Assembly (NCBI GenBank): GCA_016714795.1
Contig: JADKCA010000002.1
Location: 186,001-250,000, forward strand
Length of the DNA: 64,000 nt
Source: Sphingomonadales bacterium
GTDB taxonomy: Bacteria > Pseudomonadota > Alphaproteobacteria > Sphingomonadales > Sphingomonadaceae
Direction: 5' to 3'
The position numbers and the translations under genes were made by a program. The notes under the pieces were generated by a model that saw nothing but the letters and a program-made list of their open reading frames with translations, made no database searches and was not told the DNA's origin. Positions 21,001 through 27,994 of the stretch are shown piece by piece (the stretch's first letter is position 1; every line of letters starts with the position of its first letter).

Positions 21001-22652
21001 ACTATGTCGGTGACTCAAGAACGCCCCAGTTTGCGAGCGAGGTGATGGCCCATACCGACGGTGTCGGCGTCGATGTCGTGCTCAACACATTGTCCGCCGT
21101 GCTCAACGAACATAATTTCGCGCTCCTCAAGCCCCGGACGGGCTGCCTGATCGATCTGGCCAATGTCCATAACGAAAGCCGACTTGCTTACAGCAATCTG
21201 GTCCGGGGCCTGACGGTGACCGCTTTCGATCTCATTGTCCTTGCGCATGATGACGTCGGTTACCTGCACGATCTGCTGGCCGAGCTGGCCGGTCTGTTCG
21301 CATCGGGCGCGCTTCGGCCCCTGCCTTTCCGCCCGGTGTCAATCGAACGCCTGTCCGATACGCTGCACAGTGTCCGCTCTGCCGGGCATATCGGCAAGCT
21401 CATCATCAGCCATGCCGATTCACAGTTACATCTGGTGCCCGCGTCCAGCCAGCTCGAACTGGCTGATGACGGCTGTTACCTGATCACCGGCGGCCTCAGC
21501 GGCATCGGTCTTACCATGGCTCAGTGGTTCGCGCGCTGCGGTGCGCGCCATCTGGTCCTGATCGGACGACGCGGCGCGGCAACAGTTGAGGCGGCCCCTG
21601 TGCTGGCTGCGCTGAAGACGGCGGGCATCGCGGTCCACGCCATAGCCTGCGACGTTGGCGACAGGGCACAGATTGCAGCGCTTGCCAGCCGCTTTGGCCG
21701 CGATCTGCCGTGCCTGCGCGGTATCGTGCATGGGGCGATGGTCTTGCGGGATGGTCCGCTGCGCGACATGTCGCATGACGATATTGCTTCTGTCTTGAGA
21801 CCAAAGGCGGATGGCGCCTGGTATCTTCACCAGCTCACATTGGACCAGCCTCTTGATTTCTTCATCTGTCACTCATCGTTTTCGAACCTTGTGGGCAACC
21901 GCGATCAGGCCAATTACGCAGCCGCCAACATGTATCTTGAAACCCTGATGGACTATCGGCGCAGCCAGGGCCTGCCGGGTTTGGCCATCGGCTGGGGCAT
22001 GATCGGTGAAACCGGCACAGTCGCTGGCAATCAGGAACAGATCGACGTCTTCCTGCGTCAGGGTGTCTATGGTGTGCCGCTTGAAAAGGCCTGGGCAACC
22101 ATCACCACCGCGCTGCGTAACCGACTGGCCTTTGTGGCCGCGATCATGGTTGACTGGCGCAAGCTGGGCAAATTTGCCCGGGTCATCGCCAACACGCCGC
22201 GTTTCAGTCTGGTTGCGCCATCGGGTGCAGGCGGCGGCGGGAACGGGCAAGGTGTCGATGGGCAGGACATGTCCGGAGACAGCGGCGCTCAGGATGTCGC
22301 GGCGCGCATTGTGCACGAAGTCGCAACGATTCTGGGCTTGGCACCAGAGGCTGTCCTTGCCGACAAGCCCTTGTCCGAACTCGGCTTCGATTCGCTGATG
22401 GCGGTGGAACTGAGCGTCGCTCTCGAGCTTGCGACCGGCCAAGGCTTTAGCCGCATGTCTTTGCTGCGCGCAGACCTGACGACCGGCGATCTGATTGCAA
22501 CCGTTCAGGAGCAGAACCCGGAACCGGGGCTTGCGGTCAAGGCGGCACCGGTGTCGCCTCCTGCACCTGATGCGCCCCGCGCTGTCGATGTGGAGGCTTT
22601 GAGCGACGCGGAAGTGGAAGCGCTTCTGCAAGAACTGTCCTCCGGAGAATGA
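15003..22652 (+). CDS. Highly reducing type I polyketide synthase (KS-AT-DH-MT-ER-KR-ACP)
   Basis: This 2549-residue single-module synthase has a ketosynthase with Cys185 (DTACSSS), His320 (EAHGTGTP) and His360 (NFGHAES). The acyltransferase has GHSVGE (Ser639) and VPYHSPAMD. The dehydratase has His944 (KDHKVQDSVVFPG) and Asp1111 (HPAMLDSAFQ). A C-methyltransferase carries LEVGAGTGS near 1413. An enoylreductase has an HTAASGLGLAA nucleotide site near 1960, and a ketoreductase has ITGGLSGIG near 2161 and NYAAAN near 2304. The ACP has GFDSLMAVE (Ser2464). There is no thioesterase or reductive release domain. All catalytic residues appear intact, so an iterative, fully reducing, methylating synthase is likely. 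An AGGAGG-like site precedes the ATG. The next gene, an alpha-oxoamine synthase, starts 4 nt after the stop and probably releases the chain. Confidence 0.95.
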   Translation: MERDNQTGTTYEQIAIVGIGCRFPGGIISPATFWEFLLRGEDGTSEVPDSRWSLERHYDAERGKPGKLYTRRGGFIRDVKGFDPQFFGISPREAASMDPQQRLLLETTWEAFEDAGIPAAALARKKVGVFVGLFTHDYENLHMRTSERHLQSPHSATGMSTTISANRISFAFDFMGPSMIIDTACSSSLVAVHLAARALQSGEAEIAVAGGVNLQLSPEMTMALSNASMLSPDGRSMSFDARANGYARADGVATVVLKPLANAQRDGDPVYAVIAGSAVNQDGHTPGISVPNGEAQQIVMREALAAAGISGGAVTYVEAHGTGTPVGDPIEARALGSVLSADAPDRSPCVIGSIKSNFGHAESAAGVAGLIKVALMQHHGRIPANLHFETPNPDIPFQDLRLRVPVATEDWPVAADGRRFAGINSFGFGGTNAHVIIARAPEPVAEEESVARPRETHILTLSARSQSALQDGAANLETFLRSPEAAQLELGEIAAALALGRSHLDERLLIATHNHATGADLLAAFRAGNRAVGVVQGTAVNGTQPMAFLCSGMGQQWWGMGRSLLASEPVFAAKVAEIDALFSRLGNEHTLAELFAADEQASQIDRTQCAQRAIFAVQAGLAALWESVGIRPDFVVGHSVGEVAAAYIAGALSLEDAVTISFHRSRLQARLAGCGGMLAVGLSEGDVRPYLEGIEDAVSLAAVNSPGSITLAGDAGALQRLQAQFESRQIFARMLNVEVPYHSPAMDRITDEIRDALQGILPIPTRIPLVSTVTGTIIDGTSLDGDYWVRNVREPVFFRKAMQSLTHSGCTVFVELGAHPVLATSISECLAADRANGVVIASQRRKQDDSLTFWSAFGQIFCRGTDIPFDRIYRRTGMRIALPTYPWQRASYWLESVESSLDRTGRPAEDRPKSHPLLGDRQVAPKPTWRAGIGPGQPAFLKDHKVQDSVVFPGAGFVEAALAACREETGGSGPLVLDTIRIEAPLVLGESAQTYLQTSFGDGRTFEIHSVTGRSEDQRWSRHVTGITAPVQDTKTPPPLDIAALQASLPQTENGTSFYARFDDLRLDYGPSFQNVDQVWIGKDTILGRLHTAPRLEQAGDTFIVHPAMLDSAFQLLAGLPEKGTFLPVGISRITVYRPGETLAWAYVQLTAKTKSRIEANIAVADESGGMICMIEGLACQLFESQDRAAVAAQDDFLFANSWVEAPLQTSPHQHDAASLPDLDGLSGRLKARHLARDAEGVYQRTVREFWPELDALALDYFAEALTELGWSWHVGQTLAVRELMATLGIVHRHQSYVARMIGLLARSGRLNAEQGAWRVEIVPESGSAAKRWRELVSAYPHGHAELVLMQRCGTALARFLRDEDDVHFALFPKGCPIAEHLYTDGPTLKPYNRIVADLVREVVAQLPECSTLRILEVGAGTGSLAAHLLPLLPPERTDYVFTELSEHFLGQARQRFSNRAFVRYEKFDLEADPEEQGFAADSFDLVLASDVLHATSDILASLTRLRTLLKPGGAVALVELTAPCAWHDLVFGLLPGWWAFADRDRRKDHATLPVEGWMDAFAEAGFGQGQAIADKFGDLAAPHSVLLATKPLAPDASAVCAPGIPAPHAPGASRPVIVMGDEAGLAKPLSSHLSRLGANVRIIPGDADALQDALLNGSVALGHGVLRETPVIVDLCNLDRTTADDRDKEAVPSVDAMRRCVDLQSNLEALTDLRNQGRHTLWMVTRGAQRVGEATGMPDLAAAALWGFARTAFNEVGDVETRLADLSTEPQPDEIAALAREILSDTRDPEIALRQSRRYVSRVHRWTRPRSTDDAQTVYELRRSPNPRPDDLVFHEAVVPPPGVNEVQLRIRASGINFKDFALLSGLVSAEAGSLGLEASGTVLSIGPGVTDFAPGDAVFGLVQDGMNGVINVSAKGLVHKPDSITFEEAAGIPVAFLSAYHALKQQAGLRAGQTVLIHTAASGLGLAAIAVARALGAKILATAGTPEKRAYLDALGIDYVGDSRTPQFASEVMAHTDGVGVDVVLNTLSAVLNEHNFALLKPRTGCLIDLANVHNESRLAYSNLVRGLTVTAFDLIVLAHDDVGYLHDLLAELAGLFASGALRPLPFRPVSIERLSDTLHSVRSAGHIGKLIISHADSQLHLVPASSQLELADDGCYLITGGLSGIGLTMAQWFARCGARHLVLIGRRGAATVEAAPVLAALKTAGIAVHAIACDVGDRAQIAALASRFGRDLPCLRGIVHGAMVLRDGPLRDMSHDDIASVLRPKADGAWYLHQLTLDQPLDFFICHSSFSNLVGNRDQANYAAANMYLETLMDYRRSQGLPGLAIGWGMIGETGTVAGNQEQIDVFLRQGVYGVPLEKAWATITTALRNRLAFVAAIMVDWRKLGKFARVIANTPRFSLVAPSGAGGGGNGQGVDGQDMSGDSGAQDVAARIVHEVATILGLAPEAVLADKPLSELGFDSLMAVELSVALELATGQGFSRMSLLRADLTTGDLIATVQEQNPEPGLAVKAAPVSPPAPDAPRAVDVEALSDAEVEALLQELSSGE

Positions 22653-22656
22653 AACC

Positions 22657-23970
22657 ATGACCGAGAATTTGGACCGGTTTGCAGGTCTTAATGGCGATCA
22701 GAAACGCGCGCTGCTCAAGAAGATGCTGGCGGAGGCGGGGCCAACTCCGCGCCAGCGCCAAGGCTTTGCTCTCCCGCCGGAATATGCCAGCTTTCGCGCG
22801 CGTCTGGAGACTTCGGGGGAGGAGGGGCTTGCGGACATCTTCTATCGGAATTTCGACGGCATCAACGCCCATCGCGCAGTCATGGGCGGCGTCGAGTTTA
22901 TCAATTTCTGTAGCTACAACTATCTTGGCCTGTCGGGGGACCGCCGCGTTTCGGACGCCGCAAAGGACGCCATCGATACATATGGTACATCTGTTTCGGC
23001 CTCGCGCCTTGTTTCGGGAGAGCGTCCGCTGCACGGCGCGCTGGAAATGGCGCTTGCGCGGTGGATCGGAACCGAAGCGGCGATTTCTTTCGTGGGCGGG
23101 TTTTCCACCAATGAGGACGTCATCGGCCACCTCATGAGCGAGGGCGATCTCATCATTTATGATTCGCTCATCCATGCCAGCGTGCAGCAGGGTGCCCGCC
23201 TGTCGGGGGCGACAACATTGCCCTTTCCGCACAATAATTTCGACGCTCTGGATACCATCCTGAAGCGCAGGCGCGGTCAGGCCCGTCAGGTTCTGATCGT
23301 GGTCGAAGGCGTCTACAGCATGGACGGCGACATCCCCGACCTTCCGGCCCTGCTCGACATCAAGCGCCGCCACAACGCGCTGGTCATGGTGGACGAAGCG
23401 CATTCGATGGGCGTGCTTGGTGCCACTGGCAGGGGGCTGTCCGAATATGCCGGTGTTGCCGCAGGTGACATTGATCTGTGGATGGGAACGCTGTCCAAGT
23501 CCTTTGCCAGTTGCGGTGGCTATATCGCGGGAAGCCAGGAGATCGTCAGCTATCTTCGCCACACCTCCCCCGGATTCGTCTTCAGTGTCGGGATGTCGCC
23601 GCCATTGGCGGCTGCGGCCTATGCCGCGCTTCAGGTGCTGGAGGCCGAGCCCGAGCGCGTTGCGCAGCTGAATGCGCGGACTGCGCAATTCCACGCGCTG
23701 GCAGGCGCACGCGGCCTTGATCTGGGTCCGGCCAACCCGGCTGCGGCAGTTGTTCCGATCATGGTCGGCGATTCCAACAAGGCGGCCCGGCTGTCGCACG
23801 CGCTTGTCAGGAGGGGCATCTTGGCCTTGCCGATCGGCTTTCCCGCCGTGCCCGAAAACAAGGCGCGGCTGCGCCTCTTCCTGAGCAGCACGCACACGGA
23901 GGATGAGATCCGGTCAGCCGCAGATAGTATCGCCGACGAGCTGGATCACGCGGGGGAGGGCAAGAGCTGA
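22657..23970 (+). CDS. Alpha-oxoamine synthase (serine palmitoyltransferase family)
   Basis: This 437-residue PLP enzyme belongs to the family of KBL, AONS, ALAS and SPT. Seen motifs are FCSYNYLGL, YGTSVSASRLVSGE, DSLIHASVQQGA, VDEAHSMGVLG (PLP-ring His and Asp) and the Schiff-base lysine in TLSKSFASCGG (Lys281). The family condenses an amino acid with an acyl thioester, releasing CO2, to give an alpha-amino ketone. It starts 4 nt after the PKS, which lacks a thioesterase. The simplest reading is that it takes the finished chain from the PKS ACP. A ~45-residue N-terminal extension precedes the core. It differs from the housekeeping sphingomonad SPT in the motifs recalled, so it is probably a dedicated second copy. 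The amino acid used is unknown. Confidence 0.93.
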   Translation: MTENLDRFAGLNGDQKRALLKKMLAEAGPTPRQRQGFALPPEYASFRARLETSGEEGLADIFYRNFDGINAHRAVMGGVEFINFCSYNYLGLSGDRRVSDAAKDAIDTYGTSVSASRLVSGERPLHGALEMALARWIGTEAAISFVGGFSTNEDVIGHLMSEGDLIIYDSLIHASVQQGARLSGATTLPFPHNNFDALDTILKRRRGQARQVLIVVEGVYSMDGDIPDLPALLDIKRRHNALVMVDEAHSMGVLGATGRGLSEYAGVAAGDIDLWMGTLSKSFASCGGYIAGSQEIVSYLRHTSPGFVFSVGMSPPLAAAAYAALQVLEAEPERVAQLNARTAQFHALAGARGLDLGPANPAAAVVPIMVGDSNKAARLSHALVRRGILALPIGFPAVPENKARLRLFLSSTHTEDEIRSAADSIADELDHAGEGKS

Positions 23971-24064
23971 TCGTGCCAGAGCGTTTGCGCCAGAACCCCG
24001 ACGGGCGCGTGGCCTGTTGCTTTCAATCAATATCATCGCTTCGAGAGCGGTGTAAGAGGGACTC

Positions 24065-25219
24065 ATGAGCAGCGTTACACACTCCATCGTGATCGAACCT
24101 GTCTCTTCCGGACCGGCGCTGGATGCGTTTGTCGGGCTCCCTTCGGTCCTTTATCAGGCCTTGCCGGGCTTCCACCCGGTGCTGGACATGGACAGCCGGA
24201 TGCTGCTGTCCCCCAAGGAAAGCCCGTTCTGGAAGCGCGGCAAGGCCTGCTATTTTCTGGCGCGGCAAGACGGCAGGCCGGTGGGGCGGATTTCTGCGCA
24301 GGTCGATGTCAACCAGCCGGTCGGCATACCACAGGGCGCGGGCATGTTCGGCTGTCTCGACGCGGTTGATGACCCCCTTGTGGTGGCGGCGCTGGTCGAT
24401 GCGGCAGAAAGCTGGTTGCGGGCGCAGGGATGCGTCACGGTTTTTGGCCCCTGTATGCTCGACATGAACGAGCAGCCCGGCCTGCTCATCGCCGGCGCCG
24501 AGGGCGAGCCGATCTATATGTGCCCTTGGCACCCGCCATATCTTCAGCGGCATATCGAAGCGCTGGGTTATGAAAAGCTGCACGATCTCCACAATTGGCG
24601 TCTTGATCTGGGCGGTGCCCCTGTCGATGAGTTCGACAAGGCGAGGCGCCTGATGGCCCGTCTTCCCGGCCTCGTCTTCCGCGCGCCGACCCGGCGGACA
24701 ATCCGGCGGGATCTCGTGCTCATGTGCGAGGTCTATAATGACAGCTGGTCCGACAATTGGGGATTCATGCCGCTCGCACCCGGGGATCTGACGGGTCTGG
24801 AGGCGTTCATGTTCGGGTTTCTCGGAAAGCTGGTGTTCCGCACCGTGGAGCTGGACGGCATTGCCATCGGAACCATGCTGGCCATCCCCAATCTCTTCGA
24901 ACTGACCGAAGGGATTGCGCCGCGCCCCGGCATCACGGGCTGGGCCAGATTGGGATGGCGTGCGCTCACTCACCGGTTCCACAGCCACCGCATCATGCTC
25001 ATGGGTGTTTCCCGGCGCTTGCGGCACACGCCGCTGGGTGCAGCAGTGACCGTGCTGCTGGTGGAAGAGCTTGTCCGCAGCCAATCGCATCATCGCAGCC
25101 ATTGGGTAGAGGCTGGCTGGGTTTTGGAGGACAACACAGCGCTCAACACAATTCTGGAGAAATTCGGTTTCCTCAGATCAAAGACATTTCGTCTTTTTGG
25201 GCGCACACTGCCCGCCTGA
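24065..25219 (+). CDS. GNAT-fold acyltransferase, bacterial ceramide synthase-like
   Basis: This 384-residue protein begins with a family pattern I associate with the GNAT-related group that includes bacterial ceramide synthase (bCerS of Caulobacter). It has LPSVLYQALPGFHPVLDMD, then SPFWKRGKACYFLAR and GRPVGRISAQVDVN. FGPCMLDMNEQPGLLI near residue 135 and a tail with VEAGWVLEDNTALNTILEKFGF follow. bCerS N-acylates the 3-keto long-chain base made by SPT. Lying directly after an alpha-oxoamine synthase, this gene is the natural candidate for N-acylation of the amino-ketone. An AGAGGG site precedes the ATG. The family is broad, so acyl donor and acceptor are inferred from context. Confidence 0.7.
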   Translation: MSSVTHSIVIEPVSSGPALDAFVGLPSVLYQALPGFHPVLDMDSRMLLSPKESPFWKRGKACYFLARQDGRPVGRISAQVDVNQPVGIPQGAGMFGCLDAVDDPLVVAALVDAAESWLRAQGCVTVFGPCMLDMNEQPGLLIAGAEGEPIYMCPWHPPYLQRHIEALGYEKLHDLHNWRLDLGGAPVDEFDKARRLMARLPGLVFRAPTRRTIRRDLVLMCEVYNDSWSDNWGFMPLAPGDLTGLEAFMFGFLGKLVFRTVELDGIAIGTMLAIPNLFELTEGIAPRPGITGWARLGWRALTHRFHSHRIMLMGVSRRLRHTPLGAAVTVLLVEELVRSQSHHRSHWVEAGWVLEDNTALNTILEKFGFLRSKTFRLFGRTLPA

Positions 25220-25251
25220 CACCACCGCTTAACACAAAGAAACGAGAGCAT

Positions 25252-25578
25252 ATGAACGACCATCTCTCCGCCACCCCGCCCACGCAATGGCCGCCCATGC
25301 CGCAAGAGGGCATGATCGAGCGCATCCTCGACATCGTCGAGAAAGAGGCGAATATCGACCGCGCTCTGCTGGTGCCGGGTGCCACCATGGAAAGTCTCCA
25401 GATTCCGTCCTTCGATATGGTGATGATCCTCATCGAGATCGAGGAGGCCTTCAACGCTTATCTGCCGATGGGAGAAGAGCTTGCCGATACCGTCTACCTG
25501 CATGATCTGATCCAGGTTCTGACTGCCAAGATGCAGAGCAAGGACAGCGCCCCCGACACGGGAGCATCACAAGCGTGA
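25252..25578 (+). CDS. Stand-alone acyl carrier protein with atypical PSFD motif
   Basis: This 108-residue protein is acidic and helical, with the ACP pattern ERILDIVEKEANID at helix I. LQIPSFDMVMILIEIEEAFN follows at the prosthetic-group site and helix II. The candidate phosphopantetheine serine is Ser53, but the usual Asp of the DSL motif is Pro. The start at 25252 follows GAGAGC. The stop overlaps the GTG start of the next ketosynthase (GTGA), so the ACP and ketosynthase are coupled. Sphingolipid gene sets often contain a dedicated ACP, so this one may carry the acyl chain used for N-acylation or the AOS substrate. Confidence 0.82.
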   Translation: MNDHLSATPPTQWPPMPQEGMIERILDIVEKEANIDRALLVPGATMESLQIPSFDMVMILIEIEEAFNAYLPMGEELADTVYLHDLIQVLTAKMQSKDSAPDTGASQA

Positions 25579-26783
25579 CACGGCGGGTCTTCATAACCGG
25601 CATGGGTGCGGTGAGCGCGGCGGGGGACGGGGTCGAGGCCTTGTGGCAGGCAGCCCGTGACGGGCGTAGCGGCATTCGCGAATTGTCGCTCGATCGTGGC
25701 GAAGGATTGCGCATCCGTCAGGCCGCGCGTGTGCCGGATTTCAATCCCGAAGGTCGCATCGATCCGGTTCTGTTGCGGACCAGCGACCTCTACACGCAAT
25801 TCGGCATTTGCGCTGCGGTGGAAGCGGTCAAAGCCGCCGGGCTGGACCGCGCAACATTTGGGGGGGATCGCACCGCCGCCATCATCGGTTCCGGCGTCGG
25901 CGGCATCGGCACGCTTGATGAAGGCTGTTTCCATTTCTATCGGGGCGAACGGATCGATCTTTTTTCCGTTCCCCGCGTGATGACCAGTTCGGTCGCCTCG
26001 CACGTCAGCATCGTTCTGGGCGTGACGGGGCCGACTTTCGTGGTTTCCGGCGCGTGCGCCTCGGGCAGTCAGGCGATTGGCATCGCCGCGAGCCTGATCC
26101 GAGCGGGCGTGATTGATCGTGCCATCTGCGGCGGTGCAGAGACCTGCATCAATCCCTCCACCATGCGCGCTTGGGAGATGCTGCGTGTGCTGACGCCTGG
26201 GGCCTGCCGTCCCTTTTCTGCCGGACGTGACGGAATGGTGCTCGGCGAGGGTGCGGGCATGATGGTGCTGGAAGCAGAGGATGCCGCCGTTGCACGCAGT
26301 GCCACGCCGCTGGCCATTCTGGCGGGCTATGGCACATCAAGTGATGCCAAAGACATGCTGCAACCCGATGCCGAGGGGGCGGCGAAAGCCATTACTGCCG
26401 CGCTGGCTGATGCCGGACTGTCTCCGGCGGACATCGATTATATCAACGCCCATGGCACCGGGACGGTGCTCAACGACATCACCGAAGCTGCGGCGTTGCG
26501 CGCCGTCTTTGGCGACAAGCTCGACGCGATTCCCGTTTCATCGAGCAAACCGATCATCGGCCACGCTCTTGGCGCAGGCGGGGCGCTGGAGCTCATCATC
26601 ACGGTGCGCGCGCTGATGGAACAGATTGTACCGCCGCATTTGAACCTCACAGCTCCCGACCCCAAATGCCCGCTCAATCTCGCAACCGGGGATGCGGTTC
26701 CGGCCCCTATTTCGGCGGCCATATCAAACTCGTTCGCGTTCGGCGGGATTAACGCGTCCCTGATCGTAAGCCGCGCAAGGTAA
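25575..26783 (+). CDS. FabF-like 3-oxoacyl-ACP synthase
   Basis: The 402-residue product starts from GTG inside the ACP stop. It has the KAS II triad: Cys161 in VSGACASGSQA, His293 in NAHGTGT and His330 in IGHALGAGGA. It should condense acyl groups with malonyl-ACP. Coupling to the stand-alone ACP suggests a dedicated elongation step, for example making a hydroxy- or very-long-chain acyl group for the N-acyltransferase or a starter for the PKS. It is not the housekeeping fabF by context, since no fab genes adjoin it. It ends 17 nt from the convergent CMP-sugar gene. Confidence 0.9.
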   Translation: MTRRVFITGMGAVSAAGDGVEALWQAARDGRSGIRELSLDRGEGLRIRQAARVPDFNPEGRIDPVLLRTSDLYTQFGICAAVEAVKAAGLDRATFGGDRTAAIIGSGVGGIGTLDEGCFHFYRGERIDLFSVPRVMTSSVASHVSIVLGVTGPTFVVSGACASGSQAIGIAASLIRAGVIDRAICGGAETCINPSTMRAWEMLRVLTPGACRPFSAGRDGMVLGEGAGMMVLEAEDAAVARSATPLAILAGYGTSSDAKDMLQPDAEGAAKAITAALADAGLSPADIDYINAHGTGTVLNDITEAAALRAVFGDKLDAIPVSSSKPIIGHALGAGGALELIITVRALMEQIVPPHLNLTAPDPKCPLNLATGDAVPAPISAAISNSFAFGGINASLIVSRAR

Positions 26784-26800
26784 CCCGCACCCGAAAGGCA

Positions 26801-27994
26801 TCACGCCGCGCGAGCGTTCAGGATCAGCTCGGCAAAATCGCGCAGACACCCCTCGCCACCGCGCAAGGGGCTGCGATAGTGAACGAGGCCCAGATTGTCC
26901 GCATGGGCGTCGGCGGGGCAAGCGGACAGGCCCACCATGGCAAGCGCGCGCGTATCATTCACGTCATCCCCGATGAACGCGATTTCCTCACGAGACAGGC
27001 CAAGCTCTGCCATCAACGCGGTGATCGCCGTGCACTTGTCCGATACCCCCAGCCGGATCACATCCATGCGCAGCTTGGCGGCCCGCTTGCGCACCGCTTC
27101 GCTCTCCTCGCTGGAGAGCAGGCCCGTCATGATCCCGGCTCCGCGCAGAAGCTCTACCGCCTTGCCGTCTCGGGTGTTGAACTTGCGCAGGCAGTCACCC
27201 GAATTGTCATAATACATGCCCGAATCAGTGAGCACGCCATCGACGTCGGTGAGAACCAGCTTCACCGCCCTGCATCGTGCTGCGAGATCGCCAGCAGGCG
27301 CTCTCCGCCGCAACAGGGCGTCGGCCACAAGCCAGTCCTGCGGCTCGTCCAGCTCCAGTCGGGTTTCGGGGGGCATCTCCCACGTCCCGATCCGCCCTGA
27401 CACTCTGCACCCGCTGTCCAGCAAGGCGCTGCGACGGGTGATGTAAAAGGCCCCGTTTTCAAACATCTCGCCATCCCAGTCCTGACGGCGGGGGCGGGAG
27501 GCCGGATCATAATTTGCAGGGCGGGCCGCTCCGTCCGTATCCTGTTCCCAGCGGAAGCGATGCTCGCGCGTAACGGACAGGATGCTGTCCCACCCTTCGC
27601 GCTCCATCTTCTCCAAGGCCCCGTCCAGATCGTCACTGCGCAGCAGCGGGCTTGTCGCCTGCACCAGCACCACCACGTCAAACGCAGTGGCACGGGCGAA
27701 TTCGAGCAGAGCGGATTCGGTGGTCGCCGTGTCGGTTGCGGTTTCCGGGCTGCGCCCGATCACCGCAAGCTTTGCGTCCACGATCTGCCGTGCCACCGCC
27801 GCAATGTCGTCACTGTCGGTGCAGACAAAGGTCTGGCTGACTGTGCGCGCGGCCAGGGCGGCCCGGCAGGTCCAGTGCAGCAGCGGCTGCCCCGCGAGGA
27901 GACGGATATTCTTGCCGGGAATGCTCTTCGATCCGCCGCGCACCGGAATGAAGGCCACCACGCGAGACGGAACAGCGCTTGCGTTCAGCGCCAT
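26801..27994 (-). CDS. CMP-nonulosonate synthetase fused to KdsC-like HAD phosphatase
   Basis: The 397-residue product has two domains. Residues ~10-230 form an acylneuraminate cytidylyltransferase with IPVRGGSKSIPGKNI. Residues ~240-397 are a type C0 HAD phosphatase with LTDVDGVLTDSG and GDDVNDTRAL, like KdsC. The first makes CMP-sugar acid from CTP; the second removes phosphate from a 9- or 8-phosphate sugar acid. Having both in one chain suggests a route through a phosphorylated nonulosonate, such as KDN-9-phosphate. The start overlaps the end of the NeuB-like gene by 10 nt. Animal CMP-sialate synthetases share this domain layout, though their second domain is inactive; here the HAD catalytic Asp pair looks intact. 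Confidence 0.88.
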   Translation of the reverse strand: MALNASAVPSRVVAFIPVRGGSKSIPGKNIRLLAGQPLLHWTCRAALAARTVSQTFVCTDSDDIAAVARQIVDAKLAVIGRSPETATDTATTESALLEFARATAFDVVVLVQATSPLLRSDDLDGALEKMEREGWDSILSVTREHRFRWEQDTDGAARPANYDPASRPRRQDWDGEMFENGAFYITRRSALLDSGCRVSGRIGTWEMPPETRLELDEPQDWLVADALLRRRAPAGDLAARCRAVKLVLTDVDGVLTDSGMYYDNSGDCLRKFNTRDGKAVELLRGAGIMTGLLSSEESEAVRKRAAKLRMDVIRLGVSDKCTAITALMAELGLSREEIAFIGDDVNDTRALAMVGLSACPADAHADNLGLVHYRSPLRGGEGCLRDFAELILNARAA

